Positions 1 through 7,469 of a stretch of 64,000 nt of DNA are shown piece after piece. The stretch is taken from the NCBI RefSeq assembly GCF_016734815.1, contig NZ_JAERQF010000019.1, forward strand, positions 37,642 to 101,641, written 5' to 3'. The DNA is from Hymenobacter rubidus (lineage in GTDB: Bacteria; Bacteroidota; Bacteroidia; Cytophagales; Hymenobacteraceae). Below the pieces are notes generated by a model. The model was given only the letters and a program-made list of their open reading frames with translations, did not search any database and had not been told where the DNA came from. How positions within the stretch are numbered: the first letter of the stretch is position 1; each line of letters opens with the position of its first letter. The position numbers were made by a program, and so were the translations under genes.

Positions 1-2
1 GG

Positions 3-1091
3 GCCAACGACGTGATTGAGAAGGTGCCGGCCATCGCAATGGACGCCACGCGCAAGGCCAACATCATCGGCAACGCCCGCTTTCTGCGCGCCCAGGGTTA
101 CTTCGACTTGGTGCGCTGTTTCGGCGACGTGCCCCTGATTACGGCCACCGTGAAGGGGCCGGCCGACGATTTGCGGCCCAGCCGCACGCCCCTGGCGCAG
201 GTATACCAGCAGATTATCGACGACCTGACGTTTGCCGAAGCCAACTGCTACCGTGAAGACCGGATTGCGGCCGGCGAAAAGGGCCGCGTATCGAGCGGCG
301 CGGCGGCGGCCGTGCTGGCCAAGGTATACCTGACCCGCGCCACGACCACCGCCGCCCAGCCCGGCGACAACCAGAGCGCCCTCGACGCCTGCAACCGCGT
401 CATCAACTCGAACGTGTACCAGCTGCTGCCGGTGTACGGCGACGTATTCAACCCCGACAAGGAAAACGGGCCCGAGCACATCTTTAGCATTCAGTTCGAC
501 CTGCCGCCGAACACGGGCAGCATCATCGTGCGGCAGTTTTTGCCCTCGCAGCTGGCTGGCCTGGGCACCTTCACGGTGGAAGACAGCCTCGTGCGCTCCT
601 ACCGCGCCAACGACTTGCGCCGCGCCTGGAACATCAGCAACATGGCCGGCACCACCACGCTGGCCCGCTACTACTTCAACAAATTCCGCGACGACAAGCG
701 CATCATCAACGACTCGCGCTGCAACTACCTCATCACGCGCTACGCCGACGTGCTGCTGCTGCAATCGGAAGCCCGCAACGCCCTCAACCCCAACGACCCG
801 CTGAAATACGACGGCTACAACAAAGTGCGCCAGCGGGCCGGCATCGCGCAGTGGGCCCCCACCCGCACCACCACCAAAGATGCCTTCGTGGACATGCTGC
901 TGCGCGAGCGGGGCTGGGAGCTGTGCCAGGAAGGCCACCGCTGGTTCGACCTCGTGCGCCTGAGCCGCCTCTTCGAGCGCGAGCGCGCCATCTTCAACCG
1001 CACCGTCGACCCGCGCTACGTACTGTTTCCCATTCCGCAGCCCGAGCTGCAGCTGAACCCGAACCTGACCCAGAACCCGGGGTATAACTAA
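3..1091 (+). CDS. SusD/RagB-family outer-membrane glycan-binding protein, 5'-truncated by the window edge
   Basis: The reading frame is already open at base 3 (A-N-D-V-I-E-K), so the start and lipoprotein signal lie upstream of the window. The visible 362 codons contain the SusD helical (TPR-like) region: residues like NARFLRAQGYFDLVRCFGDVPL are typical, as are the late motifs YADVLLLQSEARNAL and RERGWELCQEGHRWFDLVR and the ending NPNLTQNPGYN. SusD proteins are surface lipoproteins that capture oligosaccharides and hand them to the SusC TonB-dependent porin, which should lie just upstream. The downstream lyase, GH88 and reductase genes suggest a uronic-acid-containing ligand. The family call is firm; the ligand is inference. 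Confidence 0.93.
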   Translation, partial: ANDVIEKVPAIAMDATRKANIIGNARFLRAQGYFDLVRCFGDVPLITATVKGPADDLRPSRTPLAQVYQQIIDDLTFAEANCYREDRIAAGEKGRVSSGAAAAVLAKVYLTRATTTAAQPGDNQSALDACNRVINSNVYQLLPVYGDVFNPDKENGPEHIFSIQFDLPPNTGSIIVRQFLPSQLAGLGTFTVEDSLVRSYRANDLRRAWNISNMAGTTTLARYYFNKFRDDKRIINDSRCNYLITRYADVLLLQSEARNALNPNDPLKYDGYNKVRQRAGIAQWAPTRTTTKDAFVDMLLRERGWELCQEGHRWFDLVRLSRLFERERAIFNRTVDPRYVLFPIPQPELQLNPNLTQNPGYN

Positions 1092-1123
1092 GTCCTTCTA
1101 CTGACTCAAACGGGGCGGACGTG

Positions 1124-1237
1124 GGCGCCTCACCCCCTGACCCCCTCTCCGAAAAGGAGAGGGGGCACCGGACTTGCACTAAACGGAATCGGCTGGCACC
1201 CCTCTCCTTTTCGGAGAGGGGCCGGGGGTGAGGCGCC
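1124..1237. repeat. Family A double-hairpin element (A1)
   Basis: An imperfect inverted repeat running from GGCGCCTCACCCCC to GGGGGTGAGGCGCC. Each arm is itself a small hairpin (CCCCTCTCC, 4-5 nt, GGAGAGGGG). It lies between SusD and the lyase gene, and related copies occur at 4554, 38953 and 44651. Confidence 0.85.
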
Positions 1238-1280
1238 ACGTTAGCGCCGTTTAAGAAACCAATCAATTCAGTAATACCCA

Positions 1281-2474
1281 ATGCGTCCTTTCCTTTTTTT
1301 CCTAACGCTGTGGTGGGTGATGAGCGCACCGGCGCGGGCGGCTGCAACCGCCGCGCCGGCGGCGTTCATCCTGCTCGACCCGGCTGCGATGGCCGCCTAC
1401 AAAACGGCCTACAAAGCCGGCCACCAGCCCGAAGCCGCGCAGGTGAAAAGCCTGCTGGGCCGGGCCGACCGCGCCCTGAAAACCGCGCCGTACACCATTG
1501 CCACCAAGCCCCAGACGCCCCCCAGCGGCGACAAGCACGACTACATCTCGCAGGCGCCCTACTGGTGGCCCGACCCCAGCAAGCCCAACGGCCTGCCCTA
1601 CATCCAGAAAGACGGCCTGCACAACCCCGAAGCCGAGGCCATGAAAGACAGCGAGACGCTGAGCAAGCTCTGCACCGACGTGCAGGCGCTGAGTCTGGCC
1701 TACTATTTCTCGGGCGAGGAGAAATACGCGCAGCAGGCCACGCGCCAGCTGCGCACGTTCTTTCTCGAGCCCGCCACCCGCATGAACCCCAATCTGAACT
1801 TCGGGCAGGGCATTCCGGGTATCAATTCGGGCCGGAATTTCGGCATCATCGAAACGCGGCATCTGGTGAATATCCCGGAAGCGCTGGCGCTGATGAACGG
1901 CAGCAAAAGCGTAGATGCCTACTTGACTTCGGGCTTGAAAACCTGGTTTAAAGCCTTCAACACCTGGCTTACCACCAGCCCCATTGCGCTGCCCGAAGGC
2001 CAGGCCAAGAACAACCACGGCACCTTCTACGACACGCAGGTAGTCGATTTTGCCCTCTTCACCGGCGACGACGCCCTGGCCAAACGCATCCTGCAGCAAC
2101 AAACCTGGCCCCGCGTGGCCGTGCAGCTGGCCCCCGACGGCGCCCAGCCCCTGGAACTGGCCCGCACCCGCCCCTGGAACTACGTGAGCATGAACCTGCA
2201 AGGCTGGGTGCGCCTGGCCCTGATGGCCCCGCACGTCGGCCTCGACCTCTGGCACTACACCACCCCCGACGGCCGCGGCCTGCGCCCGGCCGTGGAGTGG
2301 TTCCGGCCCTACCTGCTGGGCGAAAAAAAGATGGCTAAAGCCGACGTGGCCGGCACCTCCAACGCGTTGGCCCTCGACGCTTTCGCCCAGGCTGCCCGCG
2401 CCTACCCCGACCTGCAGGCGAACGAAGTATTTGCCCACCACCCAGACTTCACCCCCGTGCCGTGGGCTTACTGA
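1281..2474 (+). CDS. Alginate-lyase-family (PF05426) polysaccharide lyase, secreted
   Basis: A 397-residue exported protein with a signal peptide of about 23 residues (hydrophobic FLFFLTLWWVMSAPARA). The segment HDYISQAPYWWPDPSKPNGL with PYIQKDGLHNP is characteristic of PF05426 (alpha/alpha-barrel lyases, PL5/PL38-like). The NNHGTFYD motif carries the expected catalytic Asn-His pair (His about 246). Such enzymes cleave uronic-acid polymers by beta-elimination, leaving a 4,5-unsaturated uronate. That fits the next gene, GH88, whose ATG overlaps this stop codon (TGATG at 2472-2476), so the two are probably translationally coupled. The exact substrate (alginate, glucuronan or other) cannot be read from sequence. 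Confidence 0.88.
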   Translation: MRPFLFFLTLWWVMSAPARAAATAAPAAFILLDPAAMAAYKTAYKAGHQPEAAQVKSLLGRADRALKTAPYTIATKPQTPPSGDKHDYISQAPYWWPDPSKPNGLPYIQKDGLHNPEAEAMKDSETLSKLCTDVQALSLAYYFSGEEKYAQQATRQLRTFFLEPATRMNPNLNFGQGIPGINSGRNFGIIETRHLVNIPEALALMNGSKSVDAYLTSGLKTWFKAFNTWLTTSPIALPEGQAKNNHGTFYDTQVVDFALFTGDDALAKRILQQQTWPRVAVQLAPDGAQPLELARTRPWNYVSMNLQGWVRLALMAPHVGLDLWHYTTPDGRGLRPAVEWFRPYLLGEKKMAKADVAGTSNALALDAFAQAARAYPDLQANEVFAHHPDFTPVPWAY

Positions 2475-3682
2475 TGAAGAAGCATTTTCTCGCTCTCCCC
2501 GTGGCACTGCTTGGCCTGACGGTTGGCTTCCTGCGGGCCCAGCCGAAACCGGCCGCTAAGCCCGTGGTGCCGGTGGCCGCCGTGGTGGCCCGGGCCGAAG
2601 CCCAGTACGCCGCCTACCTGCGCCAGTACCCCGACAGCACCCTGCACCCGCGCAGCAACAACGAGGACGGCAGCATCCTGCTCACCACCTCGCGCAACTG
2701 GACCAGCGGCTTTTTTGCCGGCAACCTGTGGTACCTGGCCCGGCTGAGCGGCCAGCCCCGGTGGCCGCGCCGCGCCGCCGCCTGGACCGAGACGCTGGAC
2801 GCCGAGAAGAACGTGACCACTACCCACGACCTCGGCTTCATCCTGAACAACTCCTACGGCCAGGGCTACGCCATCACGAAAAACCCGAAGTACCGCGAGG
2901 TGCTGCTGCAGGCCGCTGCCACCCTGGCCAAGCGCTTCAACCCCAAAGTAGGGGCCATTCGCTCTTGGGACCACCACGCCGAGGTGTGGGCCTACCCGGT
3001 TATCGTGGACAACCTCCTGAACCTGGAACTGCTGTTTGCAGCCAGCAAGCTGAGCGGCGATACCACCTACGCCCATATTGCCAAAACCCACGCGGCTACC
3101 GACCTGAAATACCGTTTTCGGCGCGACTTCAGCACCTACCACGTGCTGAACTTCGACCCGGTGAAAGGCAAGCTGCTCACCGCCGTGACCCACCAGGGCT
3201 ACGCCGACAACTCGTGCTGGGCGCGGGGCCAGGCCTGGGCCATATACGGCTACACCATGGTGTACCGCGAAACCAAGAACCCCAAGTTCCTGCAGGCCGC
3301 CATGCACGCGGCCGACTATTTCCTGCAGCAAACCAGCAAGGTTCCGGACCACATTCCGTACTGGGACTTCAACGCGCCCGACATTCCCAATGCGCCCCGC
3401 GATGCTTCGGCCGCCGCCGCCGCTGCTTCCGGCATGCTGGAGCTGAGCAAGTACGCGCCCAGGAAAAACCCGTATTTCGGCGCTGCCACGGCCATTCTTG
3501 CCAGCCTGAGCATGCCCCAGTACCTGGCTGCGGCCGGCACCAACAATTACTTCCTGCTGAAACACAGCACCGGCAACAAGCCGGCCAACTCCGAAGTGGA
3601 CGCCCCGCTCATCTACGCCGACTATTACTACCTCGAAGCCTTATGGCGCTACCAGAACTACGCCCAGCTGACCCTCAACTAG
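2474..3682 (+). CDS. Glycoside hydrolase family 88, unsaturated glucuronyl hydrolase
   Basis: A 402-residue exported protein whose start MKKHFLALPV has a cleavable signal ending near LRAQ. The start is the ATG overlapping the upstream stop; an in-frame ATG 12 nt earlier is less likely because it precedes the signal peptide. GH88 hallmarks are SRNWTSGFFAGNLWYL, THDLGF with Asp119, PVIVDNLLNLELL with Asp179, and SCWARGQAWAIYGY. The two Asp residues match the catalytic pair known for Bacillus UGL (established family knowledge). The enzyme hydrates the 4,5-unsaturated uronic acid at the non-reducing end of lyase products, releasing a 5-keto-4-deoxyuronate. It therefore acts downstream of the lyases here. 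Confidence 0.9.
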   Translation: MKKHFLALPVALLGLTVGFLRAQPKPAAKPVVPVAAVVARAEAQYAAYLRQYPDSTLHPRSNNEDGSILLTTSRNWTSGFFAGNLWYLARLSGQPRWPRRAAAWTETLDAEKNVTTTHDLGFILNNSYGQGYAITKNPKYREVLLQAAATLAKRFNPKVGAIRSWDHHAEVWAYPVIVDNLLNLELLFAASKLSGDTTYAHIAKTHAATDLKYRFRRDFSTYHVLNFDPVKGKLLTAVTHQGYADNSCWARGQAWAIYGYTMVYRETKNPKFLQAAMHAADYFLQQTSKVPDHIPYWDFNAPDIPNAPRDASAAAAAASGMLELSKYAPRKNPYFGAATAILASLSMPQYLAAAGTNNYFLLKHSTGNKPANSEVDAPLIYADYYYLEALWRYQNYAQLTLN

Positions 3683-3687
3683 CCCCC

Positions 3688-4503
3688 GTGGCCAACCGCT
3701 TTTCCCTCCAGAACAAGGTCATCGTCGTGACGGGCGGCACCGGCATCCTCGGCGATGCCTTCCTGGCGGGCATTGTGGAAGCGGGCGGTGCCGTGGGCAT
3801 CCTGGGCCGCAACGCCGCCTTGGCCGAAGGCCGCGCCGCGGCCATCAACGCGCAGGGCGGCCGCGCCTTGCCCCTGATAGCCGATGTGCTGAACGAAGCC
3901 CAGCTGCAAGCCGCCTGCGATTTGATGATGAACACCTTCGGCCAACTAGACGGCTTGGTGAATGCCGCCGGCGGCAATGGCCCCGACGGCGTGCTGGCGC
4001 CTGACACCGACGTATTCGAGATGGACCTGGCCGGCATGCGCCGCGTGATGGAGCTCAACGTGTGGGGCACGCTGCTGCCCACGCAGGTGTTCGGGCCGGC
4101 CATTGCCGAGTCGGGCGCGGGCAGCATCGTCAACATCTCGTCGATGAACTCGAAGCGCGCCATTACCAAAGTGCTGGGCTACAACATGGGCAAGGCCGCC
4201 GTGGACTGCTACAACCAGTGGTTTGCCGTGGAAATGGCCAACCGCTACGGCGACCGCCTGCGCATGAACGCGCTGGCCCCCGGCTTCTTTCTCACCGAGC
4301 AAAACCGGAGCCTGCTCACTACGCCCGAAGGTGGCTTCACGCCCCGCGGCGAACTCGTGATTCGGCAAACGCCCTTCAAGCGTTTCGGCCAGCCCGACGA
4401 ATTGAAAGGCGCCCTGGTGTGGCTGCTGAGCGACGCCTCGCGCTTCGTAACGGGGTCCATGATTTGCGTGGATGGCGGCTTTTCCATCTTCGGCGGTGTT
4501 TAA
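3688..4503 (+). CDS. SDR-family oxidoreductase, D-mannonate oxidoreductase/uronate reductase type
   Basis: A 271-residue short-chain dehydrogenase from a GTG five bases after the GH88 stop. An in-frame ATG at 3643, overlapping GH88, would add 15 residues that look non-native. Seen: the NAD(P) motif TGGTGILG, NAAGG, the catalytic Ser in NISSMNS and the YNMGK (YxxxK) pair. The C-terminal block ALAPGFFLTEQNRSLL and VTGSMICVDGGFS resembles Bacteroidota D-mannonate oxidoreductases (fructuronate reductases). KduD-like reduction of the deoxy-diketo acid made after GH88 is an alternative. It is cytosolic and likely feeds 2-keto-3-deoxygluconate metabolism. Confidence 0.82.
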   Translation: MANRFSLQNKVIVVTGGTGILGDAFLAGIVEAGGAVGILGRNAALAEGRAAAINAQGGRALPLIADVLNEAQLQAACDLMMNTFGQLDGLVNAAGGNGPDGVLAPDTDVFEMDLAGMRRVMELNVWGTLLPTQVFGPAIAESGAGSIVNISSMNSKRAITKVLGYNMGKAAVDCYNQWFAVEMANRYGDRLRMNALAPGFFLTEQNRSLLTTPEGGFTPRGELVIRQTPFKRFGQPDELKGALVWLLSDASRFVTGSMICVDGGFSIFGGV

Positions 4504-4511
4504 TTCGGCCC

Positions 4512-7337
4512 ATGAATGGTCTTCATTATCTTGATAGCCGGCACGGGCGGGGCACCTCACCCCTGGCCCCTCTCCCCAAGAGAGGGGGGCCACGGCGGCG
4601 CGGCTTAAATCGTCAGGCTCCCCTCTCCTGGGGAGAGGGGCCGGGGGGGAGGTTCGCCACCTGTGCGCTACTGCTGTTTCTCAGTTTCCTGGCCCGGCCG
4701 GCCGCGGCGCAGCGCGTGGTGCAGTCCATCAACGCTAACTGGCTCTTCCGCAAAGCCGACGGCACCGATTTCGCCAAAACCCCGGCGGCGGCAGGTTGGG
4801 ACAAAATCTCGCTGCCCCACACCTGGAACGCGGCCGACGTGCTGGACGACGAGCCCGGCTACTACCGCGGCGTGGGCTGGTACAAGAAGGCCCTGCACGT
4901 GCCCGCCGACTGGCAAAGCCGCCGGGTGTACCTACACTTTGAGGGCGCGGGCCAAGCGGCTGAGGTGTACGTGAACGGCCAGCTGGCCGGCCGCCACGCC
5001 GGCGGCTACACGGCTTTCCGCTTTTCCATCAGTCAGTGGCTGAAGTTTGGCCAAGCGGCGGTGAATGAGGTGGTGGTCAAAGTCGATAACAGCCACAATC
5101 CCGACCTGCCGCCGCTTTCCGCCGACTTCACGTTCTACGGCGGCCTCTACCGCGACGTGTACCTGGTGGCGGCTAGCCCCGTCCACCTCGCGCTTGACGA
5201 CCACGCCTCCAGCGGCGTGTACGTGACCACGCCGAAAGTCTCCGCCGAAACCGCTGAAGTTGCTGTGAGCGGCACAGTGGCTAACGAGGGCGCGTCCCGC
5301 CAGCGCCTCACCATTGTGACGGAGCTGACCGACCGCGAAGGCCGCGCCGTGGCCCAGCAGTACAGCAGCCTCACGCTGGCGGCAGGAGAAAAGCACGCGT
5401 TCAAGCAGGCGTTTGCCGGCCTGAAAAAACCGCACCTGTGGTCGCCCACCGACCCGTATTTGTATCACGTGAACACCACCGTGCACGAGGCCGGCCGCAC
5501 CGAGCCGCTCGATGCCGTGAGTAGCCCCCTGGGCCTGCGCTGGTTTCGCTTCGATGCCGCCACGGGCTTCCACCTGAATGGCCAGTCACTCAAGCTCATT
5601 GGCACCAACCGGCACCAGGACTTTCCCGGCTTGGGCAATGCCCTACCCGATGCCTTGGCCGAGCGCGACGTGCAGCTGCTGAAGCAGATGGGCGGCAACT
5701 TCCTGCGCGTGTCGCACTACCCGCAGGACCCCGCCGTGCTCGCCGCTTGCGACCGGCTGGGCATCCTGGCCTCGGTAGAAATTCCGGTGGTAAACGCCAT
5801 CACCGACTCGCCGGCCTTCTTTGAGAACTGCCGGAACATGCAAACAGAGATGATTCGGCAGGGGCACAACCACCCCAGCGTCATCATTTGGGCCTACATG
5901 AACGAGGTGCTGCTGCGCCTGCCCACGGGCCTCACCAAAGACAACGAGGCCGGCAAAGCCTACCTGGGCCGCGTGGCCGCCCTAGCGCAAGAGCTGGAAA
6001 CCCTCACCCGGCGCGAAGACCCGGCCCGCTACACCATGCTGGCCAACCACGGCGCTTTTGAGTTGTACCAGCAGGCCGGCCTCACCAAAATCCCCATGTT
6101 GGTCGGCTGGAACCTGTACCCCGGCTGGTATTCGGCGGGCCTGCAGGGCTTCCCCGATTTCCTGGACCGCCACCGCCGCGAGCTGCCCGACAAGCCCCTG
6201 CTGGTGACCGAGTACGGCGCCGACTCCGACGCGCGCTTGCACGCCTTCAAGCCGCAGCGCTTCGACAAGACGATGGAGTACGCCAACGTCTACCACCAGT
6301 TTTACCTCAAGGAAATTCTGGCTCGGCCCTTCGTGGCGGGCAGCACCGTGTGGAACCTGGCCGAGTTCAACTCCGAAACCCGGCAGGAAGCCGTGCCGCA
6401 CATCAACAACAAAAGCCTGCTTACGGCCGACCGCCAGCCCAAGGACGCCTACCTGTTTTACCAGGCCCACCTGCTGAAAACGCCCTTCGTGCGCATTGGC
6501 TCCCGCGGCTGGAACCTGCGCAGCGGCACCGCCGCCGGCCCGGATTCGTTGTACTGCCGCCAACCCGTGGAAGTGTACACCAACCAGCCCAGCGCCGAGC
6601 TGCTGCTCAATGGCCAGTCGCTGGGGATGCGCCCGGCCGAGTTCGGCGTGGTGCGCTTCACGGTGCCGTTCGGCCCCGGAACAAACCAGCTCACGGCTCG
6701 CGCCGGCACGGCTCCCCTCGACCACGCCGACATAGAGTTTCAACTCCTGCCAACCAACCTGGCGTCTGACAAGCTGCCCTTCACCGAGCTCAACGTGAGC
6801 CTGGGCGACCAGCGCATCTTCACCGATGCCCGGCTGCACCAGGTGTGGATGCCGGAGCAAGCTTACACGCCCGGCGGCTGGGGCTACGTGGGCGGCCACC
6901 CCTTTGTGCTGCCCGGCACCGGCCGCCTGCCCTACGGCTCCGACCGCAACGTCCTCGGCACCGAGTACGATGCGCTCTACGAAACGCAGCGCATGGGCCT
7001 CAGCCAGTTTCGGGCCGATGTGCCGGCCGGCGACTACGAAGTAACCCTGCACTTTGCCGAGCTGGAAGCCGCCCCGCCCACCGAACAGCTCGTGTACAAC
7101 CTCGCCAAAAACGACGCCGCCGCGCCTGCACCAGCCGCCAGCCGCCGCTTCGATGTGCTGCTGAATGGCCAAGTGGTGCTGCCGGGCCTGGGAGCTGATA
7201 ACTACCTCACGCCGCTGCAGGCCACCAGCTTCAAGTTTCCGGTGAGCGTGCGGCGCGGGCAAGGCATCGTGGTCGATTTCAAAGCTGCGTCCGGCGAGGC
7301 CGTGCTGAATGGCATCCAGATAAAGCGGGTGGAGTGA
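4512..7337 (+). CDS. Glycoside hydrolase family 2 with C-terminal malectin-like domain; start displaced by a repeat
   Basis: A GH2 beta-glycosidase (beta-galactosidase/glucuronidase type). Sugar-binding and immunoglobulin-like domains span about 65-400. The TIM barrel has acid/base Glu465 in AYMNEVLL and nucleophile Glu567 in LVTEYGAD. A malectin-like carbohydrate-binding domain occupies about the last 190 residues (FTELNVSLGDQRIFTDARL onward). The only usable in-frame start is ATG 4512, nine bases after the SDR stop. The hydrophobic signal core (FATCALLLFLSFLARPAAAQ) begins about 49 codons later, because a family A repeat (4554-4653) is read through in frame. A consensus copy of that repeat would have offered GTG at 4647, but this copy reads GGG. 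Whether this start is efficient is uncertain; the GH2 call is firm. Confidence 0.85.
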   Translation: MNGLHYLDSRHGRGTSPLAPLPKRGGPRRRGLNRQAPLSWGEGPGGRFATCALLLFLSFLARPAAAQRVVQSINANWLFRKADGTDFAKTPAAAGWDKISLPHTWNAADVLDDEPGYYRGVGWYKKALHVPADWQSRRVYLHFEGAGQAAEVYVNGQLAGRHAGGYTAFRFSISQWLKFGQAAVNEVVVKVDNSHNPDLPPLSADFTFYGGLYRDVYLVAASPVHLALDDHASSGVYVTTPKVSAETAEVAVSGTVANEGASRQRLTIVTELTDREGRAVAQQYSSLTLAAGEKHAFKQAFAGLKKPHLWSPTDPYLYHVNTTVHEAGRTEPLDAVSSPLGLRWFRFDAATGFHLNGQSLKLIGTNRHQDFPGLGNALPDALAERDVQLLKQMGGNFLRVSHYPQDPAVLAACDRLGILASVEIPVVNAITDSPAFFENCRNMQTEMIRQGHNHPSVIIWAYMNEVLLRLPTGLTKDNEAGKAYLGRVAALAQELETLTRREDPARYTMLANHGAFELYQQAGLTKIPMLVGWNLYPGWYSAGLQGFPDFLDRHRRELPDKPLLVTEYGADSDARLHAFKPQRFDKTMEYANVYHQFYLKEILARPFVAGSTVWNLAEFNSETRQEAVPHINNKSLLTADRQPKDAYLFYQAHLLKTPFVRIGSRGWNLRSGTAAGPDSLYCRQPVEVYTNQPSAELLLNGQSLGMRPAEFGVVRFTVPFGPGTNQLTARAGTAPLDHADIEFQLLPTNLASDKLPFTELNVSLGDQRIFTDARLHQVWMPEQAYTPGGWGYVGGHPFVLPGTGRLPYGSDRNVLGTEYDALYETQRMGLSQFRADVPAGDYEVTLHFAELEAAPPTEQLVYNLAKNDAAAPAPAASRRFDVLLNGQVVLPGLGADNYLTPLQATSFKFPVSVRRGQGIVVDFKAASGEAVLNGIQIKRVE
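4554..4653. repeat. Family A double-hairpin element (A2), inside the GH2 N-terminal coding region
   Basis: The outer arms ACCTCACCCCTGGCCCC and GGCCGGGGGGGAGGT flank two small hairpins. The right arm differs from the other copies by T to G at 4648. The element is translated in frame as a proline/glycine/arginine-rich stretch of the downstream GH2 protein. Confidence 0.8.
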
Positions 7338-7358
7338 TAAAAATGATTGCAACAAGCC

Positions 7359-7453
7359 CGTCATGCCGAGCGCAGCCGAGGCATCCCGCGTGCAGCAGTA
7401 TTCAATGAATTAGTGGCGGCACGCGAGATGCCTCGGCTGCGCTCGGCATGACG
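7359..7453. repeat. Family B hairpin element (B1)
   Basis: Inverted repeat with left arm CGTCATGCCGAGCGCAGCC and complementary right arm ending GCGCTCGGCATGACG. The arms carry a paired change (gaGGC with GCCtc) relative to other B copies. It lies between the two GH2 genes. Confidence 0.88.
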
Positions 7454-7469
7454 TTTTAGATAACTCAAA

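Noticed and set aside
1302..2507. 401-codon minus-strand ORF opposite the first lyase
   Set aside because: It mirrors the codons of the plus-strand lyase and GH88 start, has no recognisable motif, and is expected in GC-rich DNA. Similar long antisense frames at 2468-3565, 5982-7364, 7410-8723, 13479-14579 and 36224-37396 were rejected for the same reason.
2728..3687. Upstream extension of the SDR reading frame through the GH88 gene
   Set aside because: The residues are frame-shifted GH88 sequence rich in Arg/Pro/Gly; SDR homology begins only at about 3688.
4062..4511. Upstream extension of the GH2 frame through the SDR gene
   Set aside because: Out-of-frame SDR sequence with no GH2 similarity; the ATG at 4512 follows the SDR stop.
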